Source: Deltaproteobacteria bacterium (GTDB lineage Bacteria; Myxococcota_A; UBA796; SXON01). Taken from it: a stretch of DNA of 64,000 nucleotides. The notes below the pieces were generated by a model. That model did no database searches. It was not told where the DNA came from and worked only from the letters and a program-made list of their open reading frames with translations. The stretch covers positions 1-64,000 of the forward strand of contig CANFCK010000002.1 in assembly GCA_947445035.1 (NCBI GenBank), given 5' to 3'. This document shows positions 29,599-38,039 of this stretch, piece by piece. Made by a program: the position numbers and the translations under genes. The first letter of the stretch is position 1. Each line of letters starts with the position of its first letter.

Positions 29599-30317
29599 CG
29601 CGACCGGCGGGCACCCTGCCCTTGGACCAGTTGCTCCAACACGAAGGCTTCGGCACGCGCCGCACCTGCCGGGCGATGGTCTGGTCAGACCGGGTCACCG
29701 TAGCGGGGGTGCTCGCCGAGAACCCCGATGTCCGCGTGCTTGCAGAGGGTACGCCCTACGCCGTGGACGGCGTGGAGTGGGTCAGCCGCGAGCGCGTCTA
29801 TCTTGCGATGCACAAACCCCTCGGCCACGAAGTGTCACGCAAGCCGCAGCACCACGCCAGCGTGTTCGCGCTTTTGCCGCCCGAGCTGGACGCGCGCGGG
29901 GTGCAGCCAGTGGGGCGGCTGGACGCCGACAGCACCGGGCTCCTGATCTTCTCGGACGATGGCAACTTCATTCATCACCTGGGCTCCCCGCGGCACGCGG
30001 TCACCAAAACCTACGTGGCCACGCTCGCCGAGCCGGGGACGAGCGCGTTCGTCCACGCCCTGCGGACCGGGGTCCAGCTCCGCGACGAGCGTGTTCCCGT
30101 GGCGGCCGCTTCCGCCGAGCTGCTGGCCGCTGACACGCTCCGCATCGTGCTGACAGAGGGGAAATACCACCAGGTGCGCCGCATGGTCGCGGCGGCGGGC
30201 AACCACGTCCTGACGCTGCACCGCCCTGCGATCGGCAGCCTCGCGATCGACGAGCGGCTGCCGGAGGGATCGTGGCGCTATCTGGAGGCCGGTGAGGTGG
30301 CGGAGTTGGGGGGGTGA
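29595..30317 (+). CDS. rRNA pseudouridine synthase, RsuA/RluB family
   Basis: 240 aa from a GTG overlapping the upstream TGA. An N-terminal S4-like RNA-binding domain (LDQLLQHEGFGTRRTCRAMV) is followed by the catalytic domain with Asp in VGRLDADSTGLLIFSDDG and KYHQVRRMVAAAGNHVL. The lack of an extended basic tail and the size resemble RsuA (16S rRNA position 516), but RluE/RluF-type specificity cannot be excluded. Coupling to purine catabolism is probably positional only. Confidence 0.9.
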   Translation: MTRPAGTLPLDQLLQHEGFGTRRTCRAMVWSDRVTVAGVLAENPDVRVLAEGTPYAVDGVEWVSRERVYLAMHKPLGHEVSRKPQHHASVFALLPPELDARGVQPVGRLDADSTGLLIFSDDGNFIHHLGSPRHAVTKTYVATLAEPGTSAFVHALRTGVQLRDERVPVAAASAELLAADTLRIVLTEGKYHQVRRMVAAAGNHVLTLHRPAIGSLAIDERLPEGSWRYLEAGEVAELGG

Positions 30318-30431
30318 ACGAGGAGCAGCGGCAACCGGCCGCCGCTGACGCGCCACCCTGTGGACCGCCCCATCGGCCCCGTCGAGACCTGCGCGTACGG
30401 CGGAACCTGCGACGGCCGAACCCGCGTGACG

Positions 30432-30911
30432 CTACCAGGGCTCGGGTGGGGTGGCCGCCTTGCGCTTCGGAGGCCGAACTTTGGGCTTTTTCCCCTTGAC
30501 CGGCAGCGCGGCCGCCCACGCGAGCGCTTCGGCGGCCAGCGCGCGGAGAACCTCGGTTGGTTCGGTGGCTTGGACCTGGACATAGTCGGCCCAAGGTGCA
30601 TTTTCGCGAGGGCTGAACACCTGGCGGCCGGGCTCGGTGCTGACGGCCGCGACGCGCGCCCCGCCGAGCCGTACCACCAACGTGTCGTCGAAGGTGCCGA
30701 AGAACATCTGCCGGTTCACGAAGGCACAAGGCATGCCGAACATCTTCTTGGTCACGATGCGTGGATCGCCAGGCAGGGCGGCTGCGAAGGCCGCGACGGC
30801 GGCGGGGGTGGGTTCCAGGGGCTTCTCCGGGGTGGGATTGCGCCTAACCGCACTGGAAGCACTTGGTGCTCTACCCCCGCTTGCGAATGCGACAGACAAA
30901 AAACCCTTCAA
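30432..30911 (-). CDS. TfoX N-terminal-domain protein
   Basis: Up to 159 aa. The core from about residue 30 matches the TfoX N-terminal domain: DPRIVTKKMFGMPCAFVNRQMFFG, then LVVRLGG and a C-terminal WADYVQV region. A Lys/Pro-rich tail follows (GKKPKVRPPKRK). Small TfoX_N proteins are often annotated as competence-related or MmcQ/YjbR-like, but their function is unproven. The start is uncertain: only TTG codons (30911 or 30899) are available upstream, overlapping the end of the rRNA methyltransferase gene. Confidence 0.75.
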   Translation of the reverse strand: MKGFLSVAFASGGRAPSASSAVRRNPTPEKPLEPTPAAVAAFAAALPGDPRIVTKKMFGMPCAFVNRQMFFGTFDDTLVVRLGGARVAAVSTEPGRQVFSPRENAPWADYVQVQATEPTEVLRALAAEALAWAAALPVKGKKPKVRPPKRKAATPPEPW

Positions 30912-31809
30912 AATCGTCGGACGGGGCCAAACGCAAGGCGCCCGCGAGCGAAGGGTTGAAGCTCTCGCCGTCCCAACGCAGGACCGCCGGACGCCGCCCC
31001 GGAATCGGGAGATCGATGGCCTCCACCGCGGCCTCGGGGCGATGCATCAACAAGTGGTGCAGCGGGGCCTCGTTCTCTTCTGGCGCGAAGGTGCACGTGC
31101 TGTAGACCAGCAAGCCGCCGGGTGAAAGCAGGCGCCAGGCCGCCTGGAGCATGCTGCGCTGGAGGTGGTGGTACTTCTTGATGCGCGCCAGCGACCAGAA
31201 GCGGAAGGGTTGCGAGTGCCGAAGGTCGATCATGCCCTCACCGCCACACTGCGCGTCCAGCAGCACCCGTTCGAAGGGGCCTTCCACGAACTTGTCGATG
31301 TACTGGCCGGGGTGGCGGGTGATGCTGTCCGAGCGGACGCCGAGCAGCGCGGTGACCTCCGCGAGCTTGTCGGCGCGCAAGGCGTCGTTGAGGTGCAGCG
31401 AAGCAGCATTGTCGACCAGCGCGGCGACGTGCGCCGACTTGCCGCCGGGCGCCGCACACACATCGAGGATGCGCTGGCCGCGTTCGGGGGCGAGGACCAC
31501 GGGCGGGACGAAGCTCGAGGCATTCTGGAGGAACAGGTGCCCCTCTTGGAAAAGAGGCGACGCGACCAGCGCGGCCTTGTCGCCTTCGAAGTGAAAGCAG
31601 TGCGCGGCCCACGGGATCGCGGTCAGCGCCATCCCCAGGGCGCGCGCGGCCGCTTCGGTGGCGGCGACGTCGGCACGCAGCGGGTTGAGTCGGACGCTTG
31701 ACCGGAGCGACCGCGAAAGCCGGCCCTCGACATCGCCGACCGGCAGCGAGAGCGCACGGCTGGTGCGCTCCAGGAAGCAGGCGCGGTCGGGGTCGCGGGG
31801 GCGGGCCAT
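30871..31809 (-). CDS. NOL1/NOP2/Sun-family rRNA/tRNA cytosine-5 methyltransferase
   Basis: 312 aa from ATG 31809; the track start at 31974 is too early. It is a Rossmann methyltransferase: ILDVCAAPGGKSAHVAALV (SAM motif I) and the two-Cys catalytic arrangement, motif VI YSTCTFAPEENE and motif IV. Motif IV, normally DAPCSGxG, reads DAQCGGEGM: the Cys is kept, the strictly conserved Pro is Gln. The end FEGFFVCRIRK is typical of RsmB/RsmF proteins. It lacks the RsmB NusB-like N-domain, so RsmF/YebU-like or a tRNA enzyme is likely. Confidence 0.85.
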   Translation of the reverse strand: MARPRDPDRACFLERTSRALSLPVGDVEGRLSRSLRSSVRLNPLRADVAATEAAARALGMALTAIPWAAHCFHFEGDKAALVASPLFQEGHLFLQNASSFVPPVVLAPERGQRILDVCAAPGGKSAHVAALVDNAASLHLNDALRADKLAEVTALLGVRSDSITRHPGQYIDKFVEGPFERVLLDAQCGGEGMIDLRHSQPFRFWSLARIKKYHHLQRSMLQAAWRLLSPGGLLVYSTCTFAPEENEAPLHHLLMHRPEAAVEAIDLPIPGRRPAVLRWDGESFNPSLAGALRLAPSDDFEGFFVCRIRKRG

Positions 31810-32069
31810 CGTTTGGCCGGGCCTATCCTCGGGCGCTGAGAACCCTGAAAAAAATGCACAGCAGCGCGCGCCGACTGCGGCACAATGCCGCACACGACCA
31901 ATTGCGGACGATGTCGGTGGACGGCTCTGGATTCGGCCGCAATTTACGCCGCGACGCGGAATAGGTGGAAACACGTAGTGCCCAGTGCCCGCGCCGCACT
32001 GTTTCGCACCGGCGCCCTCAAGTGCGACATTTCGCCACCCGATGAAGGGTACAGAACGGAGACGCTCCC

Positions 32070-32550
32070 ATGCCTACCCACCCCGTCATCACCAAGGTCG
32101 AACGCCATCAATGCGCTCCTCGACCTGGTCGACGGGAGCCGACGCGAGCTCATCGCCACGCTCGAAGCGGCGGCTGACGGTCGATACCATCGCCGGTTCA
32201 TCGAGCGCGCCTGGACCGGCACCTTCGCGGTCGGCGCTCGCCAATGCAACACCGCGTTGACCACTTTTGCAGGACGTGACGGCGAGCCCCAGGCGATGGC
32301 CTCCGAGCGCCGCGACATGGCTCTTACACTTCAAACCGGCGTTCAGGCTCGGACTGTTACCTTGGCGGGGGCAGCAACCGAGCTTGACGCCGGTTCCAAG
32401 AGCCTGAACCACAGCTTTGCCACGACCGGCGAGACTATCCCCGGCGGCCGCAGCGCCGCGGACAGCACCGTAGCCAACATCCAGGCCGTCGCCGCCGAGG
32501 AGTTCTCCTCATCCATCCTTGAAATCTCGCGCCACGCAGAACAGTCGAGT
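32070..32550 (+). pseudogene. Remnant of a methyl-accepting chemotaxis-type protein
   Basis: The ATG at 32070 begins MPTHPVITKV but the frame shifts soon after. The other frame then reads NAINALLDLVDGSRRELIATLEAAADG, GARQCNTAL and AAEEFSSSILEISRHAEQSS, which resemble the start of a cytoplasmic chemoreceptor signalling region (AAEELSxSIxEIxRQ). The long coiled-coil and hairpin tip are missing, and the downstream sequence is unrelated and compositionally odd. It is probably a truncated, frameshifted relic. Confidence 0.5.
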
Positions 32551-32717
32551 GGCTCGACGAAGGCAGCCCCGGGCGAGTGGTCGAGAGGTGCTACCGAACT
32601 CGCCGTGCAGAGGCATCGTGAGGAGGATCTCCCTGATGCTCGCCCGCAATCCGGCCGGGGTTCCGGGGCATGCTTCCCGGCCGACGACGACGGCATGGCA
32701 GAGGGTTAGAAGGGCCC

Positions 32718-33095
32718 ATGTCCCTCCCCCCATCTCCGCCGGTCCATCCCGCGGCCGCCCTCACCCGTGCCACAAAGCACGCCGACACCGTTGCCGAGGT
32801 CGCCGCGGCCGTCGCTTCCGACGCGTTCGTCGTCGTCGGGATGGGCTGGAACCCGTCCGTGGGGAGGGCCCGTCGTGCGCTGACGGCCGCCGGCGTTTCG
32901 CACACCTACTTGGGCTATGGCAACTACGCGGTCGGCTGGCGCAAGCGGCTGGCGATCAAGCTGTGGGCGGGCTGGCCCACCTACCCAATGGTGTTTGTGA
33001 ACGGGCAGCTGGTCGGGGGGGCTTCCGACCTTCAGAAGCTGGTCACCAACGGCGAATTCGCGGCGCTCGTGGCGGCGGGCCGCCCACCGGCTTGA
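32718..33095 (+). CDS. Glutaredoxin-like protein without active-site cysteine
   Basis: 125 aa from ATG 32718. The glutaredoxin fold is clear in the second half: WRKRLAIKLWAGWPTYPMVFVNGQLVGGASDLQKLV, with the cis-Pro (TYP) and GG glutathione-binding elements. The position of the CPxC motif reads MGWNPSVGRARRAL, with no Cys; in fact the protein has none. It may bind glutathione or an iron-sulfur partner without redox catalysis, or be a Grx-like adaptor. TAGAAG lies 11 nt before the ATG. Confidence 0.8.
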   Translation: MSLPPSPPVHPAAALTRATKHADTVAEVAAAVASDAFVVVGMGWNPSVGRARRALTAAGVSHTYLGYGNYAVGWRKRLAIKLWAGWPTYPMVFVNGQLVGGASDLQKLVTNGEFAALVAAGRPPA

Positions 33096-33140
33096 CGCGA
33101 CCTAGCCGCGACGCGGTCGGCACGCAGGATAAGCGCGCAC

Positions 33141-34568
33141 GTGCCCCGTCGCCTCCGTCCCTCCCCGTCGCTGGAGCTCTCCGAACGGGAGATGCGCGCG
33201 ATGGTGGCGCACTCGATGGATCGGCTCGTCCCGTTCATCGCCGCCCTGCCGACCGCGCCGAACCACCACATGGATGGCGCGCAGAAGCTCGTCCGCTCCC
33301 TCCGCGAGCCGCTCCCGGAAGCGGGCGTGCCCTTTCGGCGCTTGCTGGGCCAACTGTTCGAACGGATCATCCCCTTTGGGCTGAATACGGCCGGGCCCGG
33401 ATACCTGGCGTACATCCCGGGGGGCGGGCTGTTCCACGCGGCGGTGGGTGATTTGTTGGCCGGCGCGGTCAACCGGTATGTCGGCATCTGGCAGGCGGCG
33501 CCGGGACTTGTGCAGCTTGAGACCAACGTCATTCGCTGGTTCGCCGACCTGCTTGGGCTACCGCCCGGCGCGGGCGGGCTGCTCACCACCGGAGGGTCGC
33601 TGGCCAACCTCGCGGCGGTGGTGGCCGCCCGCCACGACCGGCTGGGGGAGCGCTTCGCAGACGGGACAATCTACACCTCGTCGCTGGTGCACCACTCGGT
33701 CTATAAGGCCGCCCGCGTCGCGGGCTTCCGCGCCGATCAGGTGCGCAGCGTACCGGTCGATGCCCACTTTCGGCTCGATGCGAACGCGCTCGCAGCGATA
33801 ATCACCGCCGACCGGGCCGCTGGTCTCCGCCCGGCGATGGTCGTCGCTTCGGCCGGCACGACGGCGACGGGCGCGGTCGACCCCCTCCCCGCGCTCGCCG
33901 CGTTGTGCGCCCGTGAAAATCTGTGGTTTCACGTCGATGCCGCCTACGGCGGGTTCTTCGCCTTCACCGAGCGGGGCCGCGCCGCGCTCGTCGGCATCGA
34001 CCGCGCCGACTCGGTCACCCTCGACCCGCACAAGGGCCTCTTCCTCCCCTATGGCACCGGCTGCATCCTCGTGCGTGACCTGCAAACCCTCCGCGCGGCC
34101 CATCAGATCACCGCCTCGTACCTGCCCACCAGCGAAAGTGACCCTGAGTGTTGGGACTTCGCCGACCTGGGCCCCGAGCTCTCGCGCGACAATCGTGGGC
34201 TCCGCGTCTGGCTGCCGCTCAAAATGCACGGCGCCGCCGGTTTCCGTCGTGACCTGGACGAGAAGCTCGACCTCGCACTCGACGCGCACGCCCGCATCGC
34301 GGCGCTCCCCCAGATCGACATGGTAGCGCCGCCGGACCTCTCGCTTTTCGCCTTCCGCGTGCGCGCGTCTACGCCCGAGTTGGGCGATGATGCCACACGG
34401 CGACTGGCGCAGGCGATCAACGATCGCGGCCATGTATTGGTCACCGGCGTCGAGGTCGATGGGCGCTGGCTGCTCCGCGTCTGTGTGCTTTCGTTCCGCA
34501 CCCACCAGCAACAGATCGATGAGTTGGTGGCGGACCTGGAATCGGCCCTGGCGGCGTCGCCTTGTTGA
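33141..34568 (+). CDS. PLP-dependent group II decarboxylase
   Basis: 475 aa from a GTG. The protein has the aromatic-L-amino-acid/glutamate decarboxylase fold I: TTGGSLANLAAVVAARHDR, HHSVYKAARVAG, HVDAAYGGFFAFTERG (PLP-binding Asp) and the Schiff-base Lys in TLDPHKGLFLPYGTG. The substrate could be an aromatic amino acid, Glu or 2,4-diaminobutyrate; I cannot tell which. Cytosolic. The stop overlaps the TTG start of the potassium channel. TAAGCG is 11 nt before the GTG. Confidence 0.9.
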   Translation: MPRRLRPSPSLELSEREMRAMVAHSMDRLVPFIAALPTAPNHHMDGAQKLVRSLREPLPEAGVPFRRLLGQLFERIIPFGLNTAGPGYLAYIPGGGLFHAAVGDLLAGAVNRYVGIWQAAPGLVQLETNVIRWFADLLGLPPGAGGLLTTGGSLANLAAVVAARHDRLGERFADGTIYTSSLVHHSVYKAARVAGFRADQVRSVPVDAHFRLDANALAAIITADRAAGLRPAMVVASAGTTATGAVDPLPALAALCARENLWFHVDAAYGGFFAFTERGRAALVGIDRADSVTLDPHKGLFLPYGTGCILVRDLQTLRAAHQITASYLPTSESDPECWDFADLGPELSRDNRGLRVWLPLKMHGAAGFRRDLDEKLDLALDAHARIAALPQIDMVAPPDLSLFAFRVRASTPELGDDATRRLAQAINDRGHVLVTGVEVDGRWLLRVCVLSFRTHQQQIDELVADLESALAASPC

Positions 34569-35554
34569 TCCGGGAGCTGCGCCTTCCGGTCACGTTGGTC
34601 ATCGCCGTGCTGCTGGTGGGAATCCTCGGCTTTCGCGTCATCGAAGGCTGGACCTGGCTCGAGAGCGCGTGGATGGCGCTGATCACCATGACCACCATCG
34701 GTTTTGGCGAGGTGCATCCCCTGTCGCCGGCCGGACGCCTGTTCGGGATGGTCTACATCCTCGCCGCCGTCGGCACCGGTGGGTACGCGGTCGCGCACCT
34801 GTCCGCGTACCTGATGGACGGCCGCTTCGCGCTCCACCTCCGCAAACAACAACGGGCGAGGCTGATGAAAGCACTTCGAAACCACTACATCGTCATTGGC
34901 TACGGGCGCCTGGGGCAAGAAGTGGTCGAGGACCTGCGCCACCACCGTTGCCAGGTCGTCGTCGTCGACACCGAAGATCGCGCCCTGGAGGACCTTGGCG
35001 TCGGCGTACATCACCTTCGCGGCGATGGGAGCTCGGATGCGGTGCTCCGCGAGGCCGGCGTCGAACACGCACGTGCCATCGCTGTCGCCACGCCATCGAC
35101 CGCGGTCAACGTCTACATCACGCTTTCGGCCCGGCAACTCAACCCGAAGCTGTACATCTCGACCCGGATCGAGGAGCACGGCGCGGACGAAAAAGCGAGA
35201 CGCGCCGGGGCCAATGCTATCGTGTCACCCTTCGCCAGCGCGGGCAGCCAGATGGCCCACCGGCTGATGCACCCCCACGCGGCCGAGTTCCTGGAGCAGC
35301 TCCTGAACCGCGCCAACCCCGAGCTGGTGATCGACGACATCCGGGTCCGGTCGGGCTCGAAGCTCGCGGGGCGCCTCGCTGATCTCCGACTGCGGGAACG
35401 ATTCAGCGTGGGCATCATCGCGATCCGCCGCCCGGACGGCGTGCTGGAGACCGTCCCCGGCAGCCAATCGATGCTCAATGTCGACGACGTGGCCGTGGTT
35501 GCGGGTTCCGAGGATTCGGTCGCGAAGCTCAGAGCGGCCTTCAAAGGCGGCTGA
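34562..35554 (+). CDS. Two-TM potassium channel with RCK (TrkA-N) domain
   Basis: 330 aa from a TTG. TM1 (LPVTLVIAVLLVGILGF), pore helix and selectivity filter TTIGFGE (canonical TVGYGD), TM2, then an RCK Rossmann domain with IVIGYGRLGQEVVEDL (dinucleotide site) and VVVVDTEDRALEDLG, and a C-terminal TrkA-C domain (ERFSVGIIAIRRPDG). It forms tetrameric ligand-gated K+ channels of the MthK/Kch type in the inner membrane. The filter variant GFGE is a small departure but found in RCK channels. Convergent with the 35555 gene with no spacer. Confidence 0.92.
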   Translation: MLIRELRLPVTLVIAVLLVGILGFRVIEGWTWLESAWMALITMTTIGFGEVHPLSPAGRLFGMVYILAAVGTGGYAVAHLSAYLMDGRFALHLRKQQRARLMKALRNHYIVIGYGRLGQEVVEDLRHHRCQVVVVDTEDRALEDLGVGVHHLRGDGSSDAVLREAGVEHARAIAVATPSTAVNVYITLSARQLNPKLYISTRIEEHGADEKARRAGANAIVSPFASAGSQMAHRLMHPHAAEFLEQLLNRANPELVIDDIRVRSGSKLAGRLADLRLRERFSVGIIAIRRPDGVLETVPGSQSMLNVDDVAVVAGSEDSVAKLRAAFKGG

Positions 35555-36793
35555 TCAGGCAAGGAGCGCCTTCATCGCCCCGACGAAGACATCCAGCTCT
35601 TCGAAGGTGGTGTAGACACTCGGTGTCACGCGGATGCCGTTGAATTGGGCGTGCACAATCGGCGTGGCGAGGATGCGCCACCGCTCCCACAACGCGCCGG
35701 TAAGCACGAGTGGATCAGCACCCTCTACGCTTACGACCCCGATGGCGCCTGACCATTGGGGGCTCTCGGGCGTGATGAGCTTGACGCGCGGGTGGCCGCG
35801 CAGCGGCTCCGCCCAGCGACGCCGGAGTGTCAACAACCGTGCGTGCTTGCGCGCGGTGCCGATGCCGCGGTGAAAGACCAGGGCCTCGGCGATCGCGTTG
35901 TGGTTGGCGGCCGGGTGCGTTCCGATTTCCTCGAACTTGCGAATGTCGGCCTTCTTGATTTCCGGCGCGGGTTGCAGCGGCCAGTGTCCGGCGATCCGGT
36001 CCTTGCGCACATACAGAAATCCAGTTCCGACTGGTGCCATCAGCCACTTGTGCAGACTCACGCCGTAAAAATCACACCCGATCTCGTCGAGGCGATAGGG
36101 AAAGTGCGCAAACGCGTGGGCCCCATCGATGATGGTGGTGATGCCACGGGCGCGGGCCATGGCGCACACCTCCCGCACCGGAAGAATCTGACCCGTGATG
36201 TTCACGATGTGACACACGTGGATCACCTTGGTGCGCGGGGTGATCGCGGCTTCGATTTTCCGAACGAACTCTTGGGGATCGATCAACGGAACCGCAAACG
36301 CCAGCTTGGTCAGCACGATGCCGTTTCGTGCCACTCGTTGTTGCCAGGTGTCGAGCATGCGGCCGTAGTCCTGGTCAGTGGTCAGGACCTCGTCGCCAGC
36401 TTGCAGATCGAGGCCGAGCTGCGCGATCTGGAGCGCCTCGGAGCTGTTGCGCGTGATCGCCAGCTCCTCAGGATCGCAGCCGGCCTCTTTGGCCAGCTCG
36501 CGGCGCACCGCTTCGATTCCAGGCTCGAGCGTGTGCCACATGAAGTGGACGGGCGCCTGGTTGGAGTGGTCGAGGTAGCGGACGAGCGCCTCGTGCACGA
36601 CGCGGGGAGAGGCGGAACACCCCCCGTTGTTCAGGTTGATCACGGTGCGATCGAGCGTGAACGAGGACTGTATCTCCCGCCAGAACGCCTCGTCGTCGGG
36701 GGCGACGAGGGTCGCTGACGCGCTCGGTGACTTGGCGTGGGCCAGAGTCGGGAGCAGTGCGGCGGCGGCGATCAGATTACGACGACTGAGCAT
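35555..36793 (-). CDS. Tat-exported class V aminotransferase-like PLP enzyme
   Basis: 412 aa from ATG 36793. The N-terminus MLSRRNLIAAAALLPTLAHA is a twin-arginine signal (SRRNLI). The mature part is a class V aminotransferase of the isopenicillin-N-epimerase-like group: NLNNGGCSASPRVVHEAL, ITRNSSEALQIAQLGLDL, TIIDGAHAFAHFPYRLDE (PLP Asp) and Lys in GVSLHKWLMAPVGTGFLYV. Tat export implies folding with PLP bound before secretion to the periplasm. The reaction is unknown; epimerase, desulfurase-like or lyase are possible. Divergent from the GyrI-like gene with 31 nt between. Confidence 0.87.
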   Translation of the reverse strand: MLSRRNLIAAAALLPTLAHAKSPSASATLVAPDDEAFWREIQSSFTLDRTVINLNNGGCSASPRVVHEALVRYLDHSNQAPVHFMWHTLEPGIEAVRRELAKEAGCDPEELAITRNSSEALQIAQLGLDLQAGDEVLTTDQDYGRMLDTWQQRVARNGIVLTKLAFAVPLIDPQEFVRKIEAAITPRTKVIHVCHIVNITGQILPVREVCAMARARGITTIIDGAHAFAHFPYRLDEIGCDFYGVSLHKWLMAPVGTGFLYVRKDRIAGHWPLQPAPEIKKADIRKFEEIGTHPAANHNAIAEALVFHRGIGTARKHARLLTLRRRWAEPLRGHPRVKLITPESPQWSGAIGVVSVEGADPLVLTGALWERWRILATPIVHAQFNGIRVTPSVYTTFEELDVFVGAMKALLA

Positions 36794-36824
36794 CCAGCCA
36801 TTGAACCACGAACCGAGGCCTCCG

Positions 36825-37313
36825 ATGCTCGACGCTCCCGAGATCATCACCACCACCGCCGAGACCACGGCCATCATCCGGCTGACCATCCCGCGCGCGC
36901 AGATTCACGCGCTGATGGGGCCCGCCATCGGAGAGCTTATCGCGACCGTTTCGGCGCAACGCATCGGTCCTACAGGGCCGCTGTATTCGCACCACTTGCG
37001 GCTGGACCCGGAGGTCTTCGACTTCGAGATCGGCGTGCCCGTCAGCGGCGAGGTGGTGCCGACGGGGCGCGTCGTCGCCGGGGCGCTCCCCGCGGCGCGC
37101 GTCGTTCGCACCATCTACCGCGGACCCTACGAGGGGCTCGGCGCCGCCTGGGGCGCGTTTGACAAGTGGATGGTGGAGAAGGGCCTGGTTGGCGGGCCCG
37201 ACTTGTGGGAGTGCTACGCCAAGGGGCCCGAGTCGGGCAACGATCCGACGTTGTGGCAGACGGTCTTGAATCGGCCGTTGGGGGCCCTACCCCCCATACC
37301 AGCGCCCGATTAG
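36825..37313 (+). CDS. GyrI-like small-molecule-binding domain protein
   Basis: 162 aa from ATG 36825; the track start is too early. It is a single SHS2-duplicated GyrI-like/AraC effector-binding domain: AQIHALMGPAIGELIATV, GPTGPLYSHHLRLDPEVFDFEIGVPV and YRGPYEGLGAAWGAF, with the WECYAKGPE end. Stand-alone members bind hydrophobic ligands; some hydrolyse cyclopropanoid toxins or act as gyrase inhibitors. No DNA-binding domain is present. Its last 27 nt overlap the convergent permease gene. Confidence 0.85.
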   Translation: MLDAPEIITTTAETTAIIRLTIPRAQIHALMGPAIGELIATVSAQRIGPTGPLYSHHLRLDPEVFDFEIGVPVSGEVVPTGRVVAGALPAARVVRTIYRGPYEGLGAAWGAFDKWMVEKGLVGGPDLWECYAKGPESGNDPTLWQTVLNRPLGALPPIPAPD

Positions 37314-38039
37314 CCGCCGCTCCAACCAGACGATGCCCGCCCCCAGCGCCAACGCCAGGCCACCCGCCGCGATCACCGCCGCAAAAGCAAGGTCCGCCCT
37401 CGCCCCGCGACTGGCGAAAAGCACCGTGTAGCCTAGGGTCGGTGGCGCGTTGTTGCTGCCGATGAACTCACCGACGATCGCACCGATGACCGCGAGCCCA
37501 GCGGCGGTGCGCAGCCCGGAGAAAAGCGCGGGGAGCGCTGCCCAAGCGCGCAGCCGAAAGAGCTCCTGCCAGCGGGAAGCCCCGTACAACCGGAACAGGT
37601 CGACAAGGTCCCGAGCCGGCGCGGCCAGCCCGGTCTCCGCGGCAGAGTACACCGGATAAAAGGCCGCGATCGCCGCGGTCACGGTCGCCACCCCGCGCCC
37701 GTAGCCCAGCCAGACCACCAACATCGGCGCGATCGCGACGATCGGCACCACCTGGACCAGCACCGTCCACGGCCGCAACGAGAGCCGCGCCGTTGGGCTA
37801 AACCAGCTCACCGCGGCCGCGAAAACGCCGAGCGCGGCCGCGGACACCAGCCCGGCGAGCGAGGCGACGCCGGTCTGATAGAGCGCCGACGCAAGTCTCG
37901 TGCGCTCGCTCCACAGCGCCAGCGCCACGGCATCCGGCCGCGGCAGCAGCAACGGTCCGGCCCGATCAGCCACCAGCCACCAGCCCGCGACGCCGACGCC
38001 AACCGACACCAGCGCGACCGGCCACGACGCCCGCTTCAC
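37287..38039 (-). CDS. ABC transporter permease (SsuC/ThiX-like)
   Basis: 250 aa from GTG 38039, which overlaps the ATPase stop (GTGA). About six TM helices. The EAA-like loop is ETGLAAPARDLVDLFRLYGASRWQELFRL followed by LPALFSGLRTAAGLAVIGAIVGEF, matching BPD-type permeases of the taurine/sulfonate/HMP/nitrate group. No substrate-binding protein is next to it, so the ligand is unknown. Its 3' end overlaps the convergent GyrI-like gene by 27 nt. Confidence 0.9.
   Translation of the reverse strand: MKRASWPVALVSVGVGVAGWWLVADRAGPLLLPRPDAVALALWSERTRLASALYQTGVASLAGLVSAAALGVFAAAVSWFSPTARLSLRPWTVLVQVVPIVAIAPMLVVWLGYGRGVATVTAAIAAFYPVYSAAETGLAAPARDLVDLFRLYGASRWQELFRLRAWAALPALFSGLRTAAGLAVIGAIVGEFIGSNNAPPTLGYTVLFASRGARADLAFAAVIAAGGLALALGAGIVWLERRLIGRWYGG

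Noticed and set aside
30326-30347. 7-bp hairpin after rsuA as a terminator
   Set aside because: Short stem, 8-nt loop and no T run; too weak to call.
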